This document shows, piece by piece, positions 50,272-59,213 of a stretch of 64,000 nucleotides of DNA. Origin of the DNA: CAKAHY01 sp963522175 (GTDB taxonomy: Bacteria > Bacillota > Clostridia > Lachnospirales > Lachnospiraceae); assembly GCA_963522175.1 (NCBI GenBank), contig CAUQXC010000001.1, positions 186,001 through 250,000 of the forward strand, given 5' to 3'. Within the stretch, counting starts at the first letter, position 1. Every line of letters starts with the position of its first letter. The position numbers and the translations under genes are program-made. The notes below the pieces were generated by a model. It worked only from the letters and a program-made list of their open reading frames with translations, was not told where the DNA came from and searched no databases.

Positions 50272-50853
50272 CTAAGCCATACCCGCTTTCTTAAAGTGTT
50301 TTTCAAGTAACTTTACTCCCAGTCCCGTGCCCAGATAAGCCCCCAAACATGCACTTACAGATATAGGAATGAAGGTCCATATAGGCATTACCGAAAGCAT
50401 CCTGTCTACAAACTCTTTCGTATAGCCCGAAGTAATAAGCTTTTGTATATAGCTTTCCCTTGCTATGTACATAGGTAAAAGATTGCATGCCGCAACCAGA
50501 AGAAATACCGTATATGCAAGTCTTGCCTTAAATATGCTCTTATATGAACCGCTTTTCATCACAAGCTCCGCCAAAAGAGCTATGATTATGGAACCCGGCA
50601 TTACGTATACCCCATGACCGGAAAGTGAGAACAAAAGTCCCGTGAGTATTCCCAAAATCAAAACCATACCGAATTTATTTATTTTCGTACTGTAAAGCAT
50701 AAATACCGGAGCGGATACAAAACCGCAGATGAACGGTACTAAAGGCATTAAAACCGGTATAAGACCTATCATACCCGCACACCAAAATGTTACCAAGGTC
50801 AATACTGAAAAGACCGAGGCATTGACCAAATCTTTAACTGTAAACTTATTCAT
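50272..50853 (-). CDS. ECF substrate-binding S component, MptD family
   Basis: A 193-residue membrane protein with about six helices, of the Trep_Strep/MptD type. It has the start KFTVKDLVNASVFSVLTLV, PVLMPLVPFICGFVSAPVF, and LLFSLSGHGVYVMPGS. Substrate of the family is not settled. AGGAGG stands before the ATG. Next to two ABC half-transporters, a setting also known from metallophore clusters. Confidence 0.8.
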   Translation of the reverse strand: MNKFTVKDLVNASVFSVLTLVTFWCAGMIGLIPVLMPLVPFICGFVSAPVFMLYSTKINKFGMVLILGILTGLLFSLSGHGVYVMPGSIIIALLAELVMKSGSYKSIFKARLAYTVFLLVAACNLLPMYIARESYIQKLITSGYTKEFVDRMLSVMPIWTFIPISVSACLGAYLGTGLGVKLLEKHFKKAGMA

Positions 50854-50868
50854 ACATCCTCCTAAATT

Positions 50869-52590
50869 CTAGTAAACAAATTCTCCCGCCATATCGGCTC
50901 TTTTCGTCAAAAGTCTGTAAAGCTCCGAGTTTCTTAAAAGTTCTTCATGCTTTCCCTGTGAATCCAAGCCGCCTTTATCAAGCACTATAATATTATCCGC
51001 ATTTTCTATAGCTTTTAGCCTATGCGAAATAATTATTACCGTCTTACCCTTTATAAGCTTGTTGAGACTTTCCTGTATAATCATTTCATTCTCCACATCC
51101 AAAGAGGCGCTTATCTCATCAAGTAAAATTATAGGGGCGTCCTTTAACATTGCCCTTGCTATTGAGATTCTTTGACGTTCTCCTCCCGACAGCTTGGCTC
51201 CGTTTTCACCTATCAAGGTATTATATCCGTCTTCCAGAGCATTAACAAAACTGTCACAATTTGCCTTCTTTGCCGCCTCTAAAACTTCCTCATCGCTCGC
51301 ATTAGGATTTCCGAGTCTGATATTTTCCATTATGGAAGCGTCAAAAAGGATAACATCCTGAAAAACTATGGAAATATACTTAAAAAGCTTTTCCGCCTCG
51401 ACCTTTTTAATACTTTTTCCTCCTATGTATATATCGCCTTCATCATAATCATAAAGCTTGGAAATAAGTCTGAGTACGGTGGTTTTTCCGCAACCGGACG
51501 GACCTATAAGAGCCGTAACCTCATTTTGCTTTATATCAAGGCTTAAATTATCTATGATCTTAGTTCCTTCCTTGTATGAAAAGCCTACATTTTCAAGCCT
51601 TATGTCAAAGCTGTCAAGCTCTATGTCAAGACCGTCTTCAATCTGATTCGCATACACTTCCTTGACCCTGTTTATTCTTGCATCGGCATAAAGCAGAACC
51701 GCCATATTCTCGTAAAGACTGCTTACCGCATCCACTATTCTGATCGATGCAACTACATAAGCAATGAGGTACAATAAACCTATTTCACCCTTTGTATACA
51801 GAGATATTCCTACAAAGGCGGTTGAAGCGAAGCTTAATTTCAATATGGCATTCGACATTGTAACCGGTATGCCCTGTGAAAACTCGGATCTTATATGTAT
51901 CTTCTCGCTGTCCTCAACAGCCTCCAGTATATCAGCTTTAACCTTGTCTTTAAGCCCGTAGCTTTTTATCTCCTGAGAAAGCTCTATCGCTTCCTGAAAA
52001 ATCTCGGAATTTTCTCTTAGTCTCTTATAGTATTTCTCCGCCCCTCTCATTTGCAGCTTCCTCGAAAACCAAAGAAAAAGAGAGCTTAACAGTATAGGCA
52101 GAACAAGAGCTATACCGAGAACCGGCTTTGTAATGACCGACATCACAATTATAATCACAAAATATACTATAAAAGCGAGTCCCTGCGGAAGAGCGTGGCT
52201 CATAGCCATTTCTATATCACTTACGTCCTGCATTATAGTTTGTGAGATATCGCTCAAATCATGCCTTGAATAATAGGACAGAGGCAGTTTCTTTAAAGCC
52301 TGTGCCAGCTTTACTCTTATATTTTTTGCCTCTTTATATGTTTCGTCATAGGTCGTTTCATAAGCTTTATTTATAAAATAAAACATAAATACGGCTACTC
52401 CCGCCATGAGCGAAAGATAAAATACCAAACTTCGAATCTTACCCGCCAAAACATCACTTACAAAAAGCATAAGTACAGTTATGGGAATCATATAGGCTAT
52501 GAACATAAAAAATGAATACACTATGGCGCTTAACATACCTTTTGCACCGGTTTTTGTAAGTCCGAAGGTTTCCTCTAAATATCTATTCAT
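50869..52590 (-). CDS. ABC half-transporter (exporter fold), second of pair
   Basis: A 573-residue protein with six membrane helices and a C-terminal cassette: Walker A GPSGCGKTT, signature LSGGERQRISIARAM, Walker B IILLDEISASLD and H-loop IIISHRLKAI. ATG at 52590 is used because GGAGG precedes it; a start at 52605 has no ribosome site. Forms a heterodimer with the protein at 52583, whose gene it overlaps by 8 bases. Exporter-fold pairs beside an ECF module resemble YbtP/YbtQ- and Eqb-type metallophore importers. Confidence 0.85.
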   Translation of the reverse strand: MNRYLEETFGLTKTGAKGMLSAIVYSFFMFIAYMIPITVLMLFVSDVLAGKIRSLVFYLSLMAGVAVFMFYFINKAYETTYDETYKEAKNIRVKLAQALKKLPLSYYSRHDLSDISQTIMQDVSDIEMAMSHALPQGLAFIVYFVIIIVMSVITKPVLGIALVLPILLSSLFLWFSRKLQMRGAEKYYKRLRENSEIFQEAIELSQEIKSYGLKDKVKADILEAVEDSEKIHIRSEFSQGIPVTMSNAILKLSFASTAFVGISLYTKGEIGLLYLIAYVVASIRIVDAVSSLYENMAVLLYADARINRVKEVYANQIEDGLDIELDSFDIRLENVGFSYKEGTKIIDNLSLDIKQNEVTALIGPSGCGKTTVLRLISKLYDYDEGDIYIGGKSIKKVEAEKLFKYISIVFQDVILFDASIMENIRLGNPNASDEEVLEAAKKANCDSFVNALEDGYNTLIGENGAKLSGGERQRISIARAMLKDAPIILLDEISASLDVENEMIIQESLNKLIKGKTVIIISHRLKAIENADNIIVLDKGGLDSQGKHEELLRNSELYRLLTKRADMAGEFVY

Positions 52591-54325
52591 AAACCCTCCA
52601 TTCATTGGCTTTATTAAAGCTGTCCTGTAAATATTTATACTTCCCGTTCTTTTCTATAAGTTCCTTATGGTTTCCTCTCTCTATTATTTTACCCCCGTAA
52701 ATAACCAGTATTTCATCAACATTTACTATGGAGCTGAGCCTGTGTGCTATCATTATTACAGTCTTGCCCTTCATTAAATTGGAGAATGCCTGCTGAATCT
52801 GATATTCATTTTCCGGGTCGGCTGCCGCACCGGCTTCATCCAGTATTATTATTTTTGCGTTCTTTAGAATTGCCCTTGCTATAGCTATTCTTTGGGTCTC
52901 GCCTCCCGAGAGGTAAACTCCTTTTGAGCCTATAACGGTATTTTCTCTTTCCGGAAATTTATCCAAGATATCATCACAGCATGCGCTGTGTAAAGCCTGC
53001 ATTACTTCTTCTTTTGTAGAGTTAGGATTCGCTAACCTTACATTATCATAAATGCTTTTCTTAAACAACTTGGTATTTTGAAATACAAAGGCTATATTTT
53101 TCATAATGCTTTCTTCCGTATAGTCTTTTAAATCCACATTTCCTATGAGAATTTTTCCCGAATTCAAGGGATAAAAGCCCGATATAAGCTTTGCTATAGT
53201 AGATTTTCCGCCGCCCGAAGCACCTACTATGGCATAGGTTTTTCCGCCTTCAAGCTTAAAGCTTAAATTTTCAAGAACGAGTTCATTTTCATAGGCAAAG
53301 CTTACCTTGTCGAACTCTATGTTATAACTTTTCATTTCGGAAACATTACCGAAGCTTATACTTTTACTTTTCATATCTTCTATAAGCGTTTCCAGCTTTT
53401 CAACAACCATCTGCGCCTGTGAGTGATACATATTGACATGCATAACCTTCATAAGAGTGCTGTAAACAAGACCCGAAAGGCAGGCGAAGAATATGAGCTT
53501 TGCCAAGATAACATACATATCGCCGTCATTTCTTATGAAGAAATAAGCGAAAGGTATAGGCAAGACAATGACTATGTTAAAAATTACCTGAAACAGAACA
53601 TAGGGTATTCTGCATGACAGGCTGTAGTTAAGCGTATCCGTCGAATAAGCCACTATGGCATCATAAAAGCCCTTAAAGCTTTCCACCGAGGTTCCGAATA
53701 TCTTTAAAACCTGCATGCCTCTTACGTATTCAACCGCCTTGGCATTCATCCTTTCTATGGAACTCATATACCTTTCCATAAATTTGCTGTCACCCATTAA
53801 AAATGCCATAGGCAAGCCGCCGAGAATTATTACAAGAATCAAGAATATTCCCAATCGTATGTCTACATAAAACATAAGCAAAAGAAGCAATATAGGCAAT
53901 ACGAAGGCACCGGTGATATCCGGTATGAGATGCGCCACTATAGTGTGAGTTTGCGCGGCATTGTCATCAATAAGCTTTCTTACCTTTCCCGACGGATTAA
54001 GGTCATAAAAGCTGAATGACGCTTCCATCAAATTCTGTGCCGCAATTTTTCTCAGATTGCTTTCAAGCCTGAAAGCGAGCAGATGAGATGACATCAGTGC
54101 AATAAAATATGTCACTATATACAGAATCAGATAAAAAATTATATACGTCACATATAAACCGGCTTTTTGAGTGTTCTTAAGTATAAATATACCTTCCAAA
54201 AACTTCCACAGATACCAAAACGGAAGCACCCAAAAGGTAGTAGCCAAAGCCGATAAGATTACTGCGGCATAGCCATATACGCTTTTTTCCTTCGCATAAG
54301 AAAACAGCTTCTTATATAACTTCAT
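52583..54325 (-). CDS. ABC half-transporter (exporter fold), first of pair
   Basis: A 580-residue partner with six helices and the cassette motifs GASGGGKST, LSGGETQRIAIARAI, and an unusual Walker B tail ILDEAGAAADPENE in place of DEATSALD. That variant is seen in YbtPQ/IrtAB-like siderophore transporters, which import despite the exporter fold. First gene of the five-gene transport operon, under a strong promoter with a TetR-type operator. Direction of transport is inferred. Confidence 0.85.
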   Translation of the reverse strand: MKLYKKLFSYAKEKSVYGYAAVILSALATTFWVLPFWYLWKFLEGIFILKNTQKAGLYVTYIIFYLILYIVTYFIALMSSHLLAFRLESNLRKIAAQNLMEASFSFYDLNPSGKVRKLIDDNAAQTHTIVAHLIPDITGAFVLPILLLLLMFYVDIRLGIFLILVIILGGLPMAFLMGDSKFMERYMSSIERMNAKAVEYVRGMQVLKIFGTSVESFKGFYDAIVAYSTDTLNYSLSCRIPYVLFQVIFNIVIVLPIPFAYFFIRNDGDMYVILAKLIFFACLSGLVYSTLMKVMHVNMYHSQAQMVVEKLETLIEDMKSKSISFGNVSEMKSYNIEFDKVSFAYENELVLENLSFKLEGGKTYAIVGASGGGKSTIAKLISGFYPLNSGKILIGNVDLKDYTEESIMKNIAFVFQNTKLFKKSIYDNVRLANPNSTKEEVMQALHSACCDDILDKFPERENTVIGSKGVYLSGGETQRIAIARAILKNAKIIILDEAGAAADPENEYQIQQAFSNLMKGKTVIMIAHRLSSIVNVDEILVIYGGKIIERGNHKELIEKNGKYKYLQDSFNKANEWRVYE

Positions 54326-54350
54326 TTTGTCCCCCTCCTTAAAGTTATAG

Positions 54351-54406
54351 TTAGTACCGACTAATCAGTCTGATTTAATTTTATTTATCTTTCATAATTT
54401 TGTCAA
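54351..54406 (-). promoter_or_regulatory. Transport operon promoter with TetR-type operator
   Basis: Minus-strand TTGACA (54401-54406), 17-base spacer, TAAAAT (54378-54383). Downstream of the -10 lie two overlapping palindromes, TTAGTACCGACTAA (54351-54364) and GACTAATCAGTC (54359-54370), a layout typical for TetR-family repressors. No TetR gene is adjacent. Confidence 0.7.
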
Positions 54407-54483
54407 TATTTACGCATACAAATACAAAATAAATACAAAAGAGGAGTATACGAATGGGTATCTTAGTACTTTAATTCAAATAT

Positions 54484-54849
54484 TTACAACTTTTTCCATT
54501 GAATACAGGAAGGTCTTTTATAGGTAATCAAAAATTCCCTGATACAGGAAAACATAACTTCCAAGCTGATAACTGCACTGACATCCGGCGTCCATTCTTC
54601 GCCGCCGGCATTAAAAGTAACTTCTTTTCGATTATCCTCATTGTAGGACAACCACATCTTACCTTCAGCATTTTCAAAATAATTCACGGCGGCATATTCC
54701 CCGTTGATACAAATAGCCATACAAGGATATTCCTCCTCTTTGCTAACCCAAATATCACTTTTTTCACTTGCCGCTTTACTCACAAATTCCATGGCATCGT
54801 CCATTGAAGCAAAATTAAAATTTCCCATATCGGTACTGATTATTATCAT
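54484..54849 (-). CDS. Imm1-like immunity protein
   Basis: A 121-residue cytoplasmic protein resembling the Imm1 family of polymorphic-toxin immunity proteins. It shows EEEYPCMAICINGEYAAVNYF, GKMWLSYN, AGGEEWTPDVSAVISLE and KRPSCIQW. Clostridial genomes often carry such genes alone. No toxin gene is next to it, so it may be an orphan that protects against neighbours. GGAGG lies before the ATG. Confidence 0.55.
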   Translation of the reverse strand: MIIISTDMGNFNFASMDDAMEFVSKAASEKSDIWVSKEEEYPCMAICINGEYAAVNYFENAEGKMWLSYNEDNRKEVTFNAGGEEWTPDVSAVISLEVMFSCIREFLITYKRPSCIQWKKL

Positions 54850-54868
54850 TTATTCCTCCGTTAATTCC

Positions 54869-54915
54869 AATACAGAGAGGGTATGACTTATTTAAAATCA
54901 CACCCTCTCTGTATT
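54869..54915. terminator. Hairpin between the cell-wall protein and Imm1-like genes
   Basis: AATACAGAGAGGGT (54869-54882) and ACCCTCTCTGTATT (54902-54915) pair perfectly over 14 bp. A T run follows only on the plus strand (GTATTTTTATT). On the minus strand the stem ends just before the Imm1-like ribosome site, so read-through may be partial. Confidence 0.75.
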
Positions 54916-54967
54916 TTTATTAAAAATAAAATTTAATTCTCATAAATTAAGCAAAATATACTCTTCT

Positions 54968-56311
54968 TTAAACACTCGGCTCTTTAGGGTTAACATACTT
55001 GTTTCCCACACCGTCGGCGGAACCGTTGATAAACGTAAGTATTCCCTGCTGATTTGTTCTGAGCTCGGTGTCGTTATCAGTCTTAACCTTGGTATTTTTC
55101 ATAATTCTTCCGGACTTATTTATTACATAATTCACATAAGTTCCTGTATTTGTTCCCGGAATAGATATGATTTCATATCTGTCATCCTCAGCCAACTGAA
55201 GTCTTCCTTTGTAGTAAAGGTAACCGTTCTTAACACCCGTATACCCTTTTCCCGTTGTCTCTTGGAAGTAGAAGGTCGAAGTGTTTCCGTCGTTATCGGT
55301 AACAGTTCTCTTTCCCTTTTGAACATAACACTCGGATGCCTTGCCCAAGTCGTAAATGTCATAATCTCCCGCACCTGAAAACACTCTTTGCAAGCCGTAA
55401 ACCGGAGTTCCGTTTTCATTAAAAAGATACTGCTTTCCGTTTATTTTAACAAAATCCGAAGCTCTAAGTTCGGATGAACCTGCCGCCTTAGGCTCTCCCT
55501 TAGTATCAAAGTAGAACCACTCTACAGGATCGTCATAGCTGCCTGCCAATTCTTCAGGCGGTTCTACGGAATACCACCCCGTTCTTATGCCTCCGTCCTG
55601 ATTATAATAACGATAAGCCTTTATAGGAGCACTTGAATTGCTTCCTACATTAACCCAACCTGTAACAAGCTCACCCTTATCATTAAAAGCGTATTTTTTG
55701 CCGTTAATATTCTTTTCTACATAGCCTGTGCTTGATGAAGCCCCCGGAACATATTTCTTACCGTTTGCTCCGAAATAATACCACTTCTTGTCGCTGTTGT
55801 CGGCATCTCCCATATCGGGACCGCTATTAGCATTGTTTCCGTCGTTGTCAAAAGGATACAGCCTTTGCCAGCCTGTCACCATGACACCGTCGCTTCCCAT
55901 GTAGTACATATTTTCCAAAATCCATCCGGTAAGCATTTTACCCTCTTCACCGAGATAGTAGTTCTTTCCGTCGATCTTAATCCATTTGGAAACAAGCTTC
56001 TTGCCTTTTTCATCGAAATAATACCATGAAGAATCGATCTGCTTCCATGTTTTTGTTATGATACGTCCGTCTCCGCCTACATAATACTGCTCCCCGTCCG
56101 CCCATGAATTTGTAAGCATGGTTCCCGAGCTTCCTATGTAACGCCACTCGTTATCTGCTCCTCTTCTCCACTCGTTGTAAACTCTATTGTTGTTTTCATC
56201 AACATAAGTCCAGTCGTTTCCGGACTTAACCCAACCCGCGGCATAAGTACTGAATGTACTTGCAAGAGCAATGCCGGCGGCTGTCAGGCCTATAATCAGC
56301 TTTTTATTCAT
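54968..56311 (-). CDS. Secreted cell-wall-binding-repeat protein
   Basis: A 447-residue exported protein with a signal peptide (LIIGLTAAGIALASTFSTYAA). It consists almost wholly of choline-binding-like aromatic repeats (KWYYFGANGKKY, SSWYYFDEKGKKL, KNYYLGEEGKMLTGW), about a dozen copies of roughly 20 residues. Such repeats attach to teichoic-acid or polysaccharide choline. No catalytic domain is seen, so it is a wall-bound structural or adhesive protein. Single gene behind a TTGATT-17-TATAAT promoter. Confidence 0.85.
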   Translation of the reverse strand: MNKKLIIGLTAAGIALASTFSTYAAGWVKSGNDWTYVDENNNRVYNEWRRGADNEWRYIGSSGTMLTNSWADGEQYYVGGDGRIITKTWKQIDSSWYYFDEKGKKLVSKWIKIDGKNYYLGEEGKMLTGWILENMYYMGSDGVMVTGWQRLYPFDNDGNNANSGPDMGDADNSDKKWYYFGANGKKYVPGASSSTGYVEKNINGKKYAFNDKGELVTGWVNVGSNSSAPIKAYRYYNQDGGIRTGWYSVEPPEELAGSYDDPVEWFYFDTKGEPKAAGSSELRASDFVKINGKQYLFNENGTPVYGLQRVFSGAGDYDIYDLGKASECYVQKGKRTVTDNDGNTSTFYFQETTGKGYTGVKNGYLYYKGRLQLAEDDRYEIISIPGTNTGTYVNYVINKSGRIMKNTKVKTDNDTELRTNQQGILTFINGSADGVGNKYVNPKEPSV

Positions 56312-56377
56312 AATATATATATCTCCTTATTAATACATATCCTTAAAGTTAAAGATATATTTTCAGTCTTGGAGTCA

Positions 56378-56406
56378 ATTATATAGCTTTCCGACATTTT
56401 AATCAA
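56378..56406 (-). promoter_or_regulatory. Promoter of the cell-wall-binding protein
   Basis: Minus-strand TTGATT (56401-56406), 17-base spacer, TATAAT (56378-56383), 66 bases before the ATG. Confidence 0.7.
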
Positions 56407-56445
56407 TATATACCTGTTTACGAAAATCTGACATTTTGCTTTTTC

Positions 56446-57999
56446 TTAAACTCTGAGAGCCCAATCCGAGCAGTCTATAACCTTTGTTGCAAGCCCTTCA
56501 TAAAAATCGGGCTCATGACAAATAAGTAAAATACTTCCCTTATAATCTTTCAAAGCCCTTTTTAATTCATCCTTTGCATCCTTGTCAAGATGGTTTGTCG
56601 GCTCGTCCAGTATAAGTATATTACTCGGTCTGTTTATAAGCTTACAAAGCCTTACCTTCGCCTGCTCTCCTCCGCTTAAGACTCTGACCTGACTTTCTAT
56701 ATGCTTTGTCATAAGTCCGCACTTTGCCAAAGCGCTCCTTACTTCGTACTGAGTGTATGCCGGAAACTCCGTCCATATCTCCTCTATACAGGTTCTTGTA
56801 TTTCCGGGCGGCATTTCCTGCTCAAAATATCCTATTTCAAGGTAATCTCCCAATGAAACTTCACCCGAAAGAGCTTTGTTTAAGCCGAGTATACTTTTTA
56901 ACAAGGTGGTTTTTCCTATTCCGTTGGCACCGAAAAGTACCGTCTTTTCTCCTCTTTCCATAGTCATATCTATAGGACGGGACAAAGCCTCTTCATAACC
57001 TATAACAAGGTTTTTTGTTTCAAATATTATTTTTCCCGGAGTTCTCGCTTCCTTAAAATTAAATTCCGGCTTCGGCTTTTCGGCTGCAAGCTCTATTATC
57101 TCCATTTTATCAAGCTTCTTTTGTCTTGACATAGCCATATTTCTTGTGGAAACCCTTGCTTTATTTCTTGCAACGAAGTCTTCAAGCTCCGCTCTTTCCT
57201 GCTGCTGACGCTTGTAAGCCGCTTCAAGCTGAGACTTCTTCACCTCATAGACTTCCAAAAATTTATTGTAATCCCCCACATATCTGTCAAGCTTTTGATT
57301 TTCCGTATGGTAGATGATATTAACCACGCTGTTCAAAAAAGGCATATCGTGAGAAATTAAAACAAAGGCATTCTCATATTCAAGCAGATACCTTTTAAGC
57401 CATTCTATATGAACCGCATCCAAGTAGTTTGTAGGCTCGTCGAGAAGTAAAATATCCGGCTTTGCAAGCAAAAGCTTTGCAAGTAAGATCTTGGTTCTCT
57501 GTCCTCCCGAAAGCTCGCTTACATCCTTGTCAAGCCCTATATCGCTTATTCCGAGAGCCTTGGCAACCTCTTCAACCTTTGCATCTATCATATAGAAATC
57601 ATGTGCGGTCAAAAGATCCTGTATGGTTCCCGACTCTTCAAGCATTTTCTCCATTTCATCGGGATCCGCCGTCGCCATGCTTTCATATATATCGTTCATC
57701 TGTTTTTCCAGATCAAACAGGAACTCGAAGGCACCCTTAAGCACATTTCTGACACTCATGCCTTTTTCAAGAACGGCATGCTGGTCTAGATAGCCCACTC
57801 TCACATTTTTTGCCCATTCAACCTTACCCTCATCCGGAATAAGCTTATCCGTTATAATACTCATAAATGTGGACTTACCTTCGCCGTTGGCTCCTATAAG
57901 TCCTATATGCTCACCTTTTAACATTCTAAATGACACATCAGAAAAAATGGCTCTGTCTCCAAAGCCATGACTGAGATGTTCAACATTTAAAATACTCAT
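56446..57999 (-). CDS. ABC-F family ATPase
   Basis: A 517-residue soluble protein with two ABC cassettes and no membrane helices. The first has GANGEGKST, LSGGQRTKILLA and DILLLDEPTNYLD. A charged linker (KRQQQERAELEDF) follows, and the second has GANGIGKTT, LSGGEQAKVRL and ILILDEPTNHLD. ABC-F proteins act on the ribosome, either as translation factors or antibiotic protection factors. Linker length and context suggest a housekeeping YbiT-like member, not a known resistance type. Follows the DUF951 gene by 12 bases. Confidence 0.9.
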   Translation of the reverse strand: MSILNVEHLSHGFGDRAIFSDVSFRMLKGEHIGLIGANGEGKSTFMSIITDKLIPDEGKVEWAKNVRVGYLDQHAVLEKGMSVRNVLKGAFEFLFDLEKQMNDIYESMATADPDEMEKMLEESGTIQDLLTAHDFYMIDAKVEEVAKALGISDIGLDKDVSELSGGQRTKILLAKLLLAKPDILLLDEPTNYLDAVHIEWLKRYLLEYENAFVLISHDMPFLNSVVNIIYHTENQKLDRYVGDYNKFLEVYEVKKSQLEAAYKRQQQERAELEDFVARNKARVSTRNMAMSRQKKLDKMEIIELAAEKPKPEFNFKEARTPGKIIFETKNLVIGYEEALSRPIDMTMERGEKTVLFGANGIGKTTLLKSILGLNKALSGEVSLGDYLEIGYFEQEMPPGNTRTCIEEIWTEFPAYTQYEVRSALAKCGLMTKHIESQVRVLSGGEQAKVRLCKLINRPSNILILDEPTNHLDKDAKDELKRALKDYKGSILLICHEPDFYEGLATKVIDCSDWALRV

Positions 58000-58011
58000 A
58001 CGTCTCTCCTA

Positions 58012-58191
58012 TTATATCTTTTCTATACTTTTTATGCCTTTTTCAAGCTTGCTTCTGGCTATCATAAGCTGATGCCCGCAACCCAAACACTTGATTTTTA
58101 AATCCTGTCCGACTCTAAGTACTTCCCATAAATTGGTTCCGCACGGATGCAGCTTTTTTAAAACAAGCTTATCGCCGACATTTATATTCAT
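58012..58191 (-). CDS. DUF951 small protein
   Basis: A 59-residue protein opening MNINVGDKLVLKKLHPCGTN with LWEVLRVG and KCLGCGHQLMIARSK following. This is the DUF951 (YyzM-like) signature, with cysteines in HPCG and CLGC that probably bind zinc. Function unknown, but very widespread in Bacillota. It lies between the Eis-like acetyltransferase and the ABC-F gene. Confidence 0.88.
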   Translation of the reverse strand: MNINVGDKLVLKKLHPCGTNLWEVLRVGQDLKIKCLGCGHQLMIARSKLEKGIKSIEKI

Positions 58192-58206
58192 AAATACGCC
58201 CTCATT

Positions 58207-59208
58207 TTACACCACTTCATTTATAAATACTCTGTTTACAGTCTTTATTTCCCTACAAAAATCCGCTTTATCGCATTCTTTATACCCGAAAAGCCAAGAA
58301 GCAAGCTCCGCTATATGAAACTCCATAGCGAAAGCATCCGGATTTGTTTCTTTAAGAACCGAAGTCTCAGAGCCTACGATCCAGTCAAAACAACCGTTAT
58401 TCTCACTTATTATAGGGTCTTTTACTCTTATTTTAAAGGTCTTTTCTCCATCCTCTTTAAGCCTTATATGCCTCATAAACTCTTTTAAATCAACTATTCT
58501 GAACATATAGGCTTCTTTTTTCGTATCGCTTATATCGGCATAGGCTTCATTACAGATAAAGTCTCTTTGTTCCGTTTTTTTTATGCCCCAGTATGCTTTA
58601 TATGCCGCAATCTTGTCGGCATCCTTATAAAGCTTGATATAGCCCTTTTCGGATTTCAGCTCCGCCAGATACCTTTCAAAGTTTTCCTCATCCCTGATAC
58701 AGTACATATCATAACGCCTCGAAAGGGTATTATTTATAAATCCTATCAGTTCTCTTTTATCAGCTTCGGTATAAGCCGTCTCTTCAAGCCTTTTACCTTT
58801 TTCGTTAAACTCCGTCTTTTCAAAGTTATTTACAAAAACAAAATCAAAGGGTTCATAATAGGCTCTGTCGGCAGGTAAAAGAAAGGTAAAAGGCTTGTTT
58901 TCCTTATACATATCATTCAAAAACTTATGGATGATACTGCGCATCAGACCTTTTCTTCTGTGCTTTATATCGGTCGCAACAGCCACTATATAATCTATGA
59001 TATATTCTTCGTCAAACACCTTAAACCTGTACGGGTTAAGCTGTGCCATAGCCGCTATTTTGTTGTCTTCTTTAACAACAAGTATTTTATTATCCTTTGT
59101 TTTCTCACTGTAATAATAATCCACAAAGCTCTCGCTGTCCTTGTTAAATGCCTGTTTGTACAGCTCTTTTGACAAAAGCTTTTCTTTATCGCTCAAATAT
59201 TCAAGCAT
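58207..59208 (-). CDS. Eis-like GNAT acetyltransferase
   Basis: A 333-residue two-domain protein. The N-terminal GNAT part has YIVAVATDIKHRRKGLMRSI (acetyl-CoA loop) and FTFLLPADRAYYEPFDFVFV, both typical of the Eis family. A C-terminal sterol-carrier-like domain holds FKIRVKDP and the carboxy end. Eis relatives acetylate amines including aminoglycosides, but the natural substrate is unknown. It follows the DUF2156 gene by 5 bases. Confidence 0.8.
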   Translation of the reverse strand: MLEYLSDKEKLLSKELYKQAFNKDSESFVDYYYSEKTKDNKILVVKEDNKIAAMAQLNPYRFKVFDEEYIIDYIVAVATDIKHRRKGLMRSIIHKFLNDMYKENKPFTFLLPADRAYYEPFDFVFVNNFEKTEFNEKGKRLEETAYTEADKRELIGFINNTLSRRYDMYCIRDEENFERYLAELKSEKGYIKLYKDADKIAAYKAYWGIKKTEQRDFICNEAYADISDTKKEAYMFRIVDLKEFMRHIRLKEDGEKTFKIRVKDPIISENNGCFDWIVGSETSVLKETNPDAFAMEFHIAELASWLFGYKECDKADFCREIKTVNRVFINEVV

Positions 59209-59213
59209 AAGGC

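Noticed and set aside
54454..54474. Six-codon frame with GAGGAG ahead of ATG, in the gap upstream of the ABC pair
   Set aside because: Too short to call, and no promoter of its own is convincing. It could be the scar of a lost divergent TetR gene, but nothing else of one remains.
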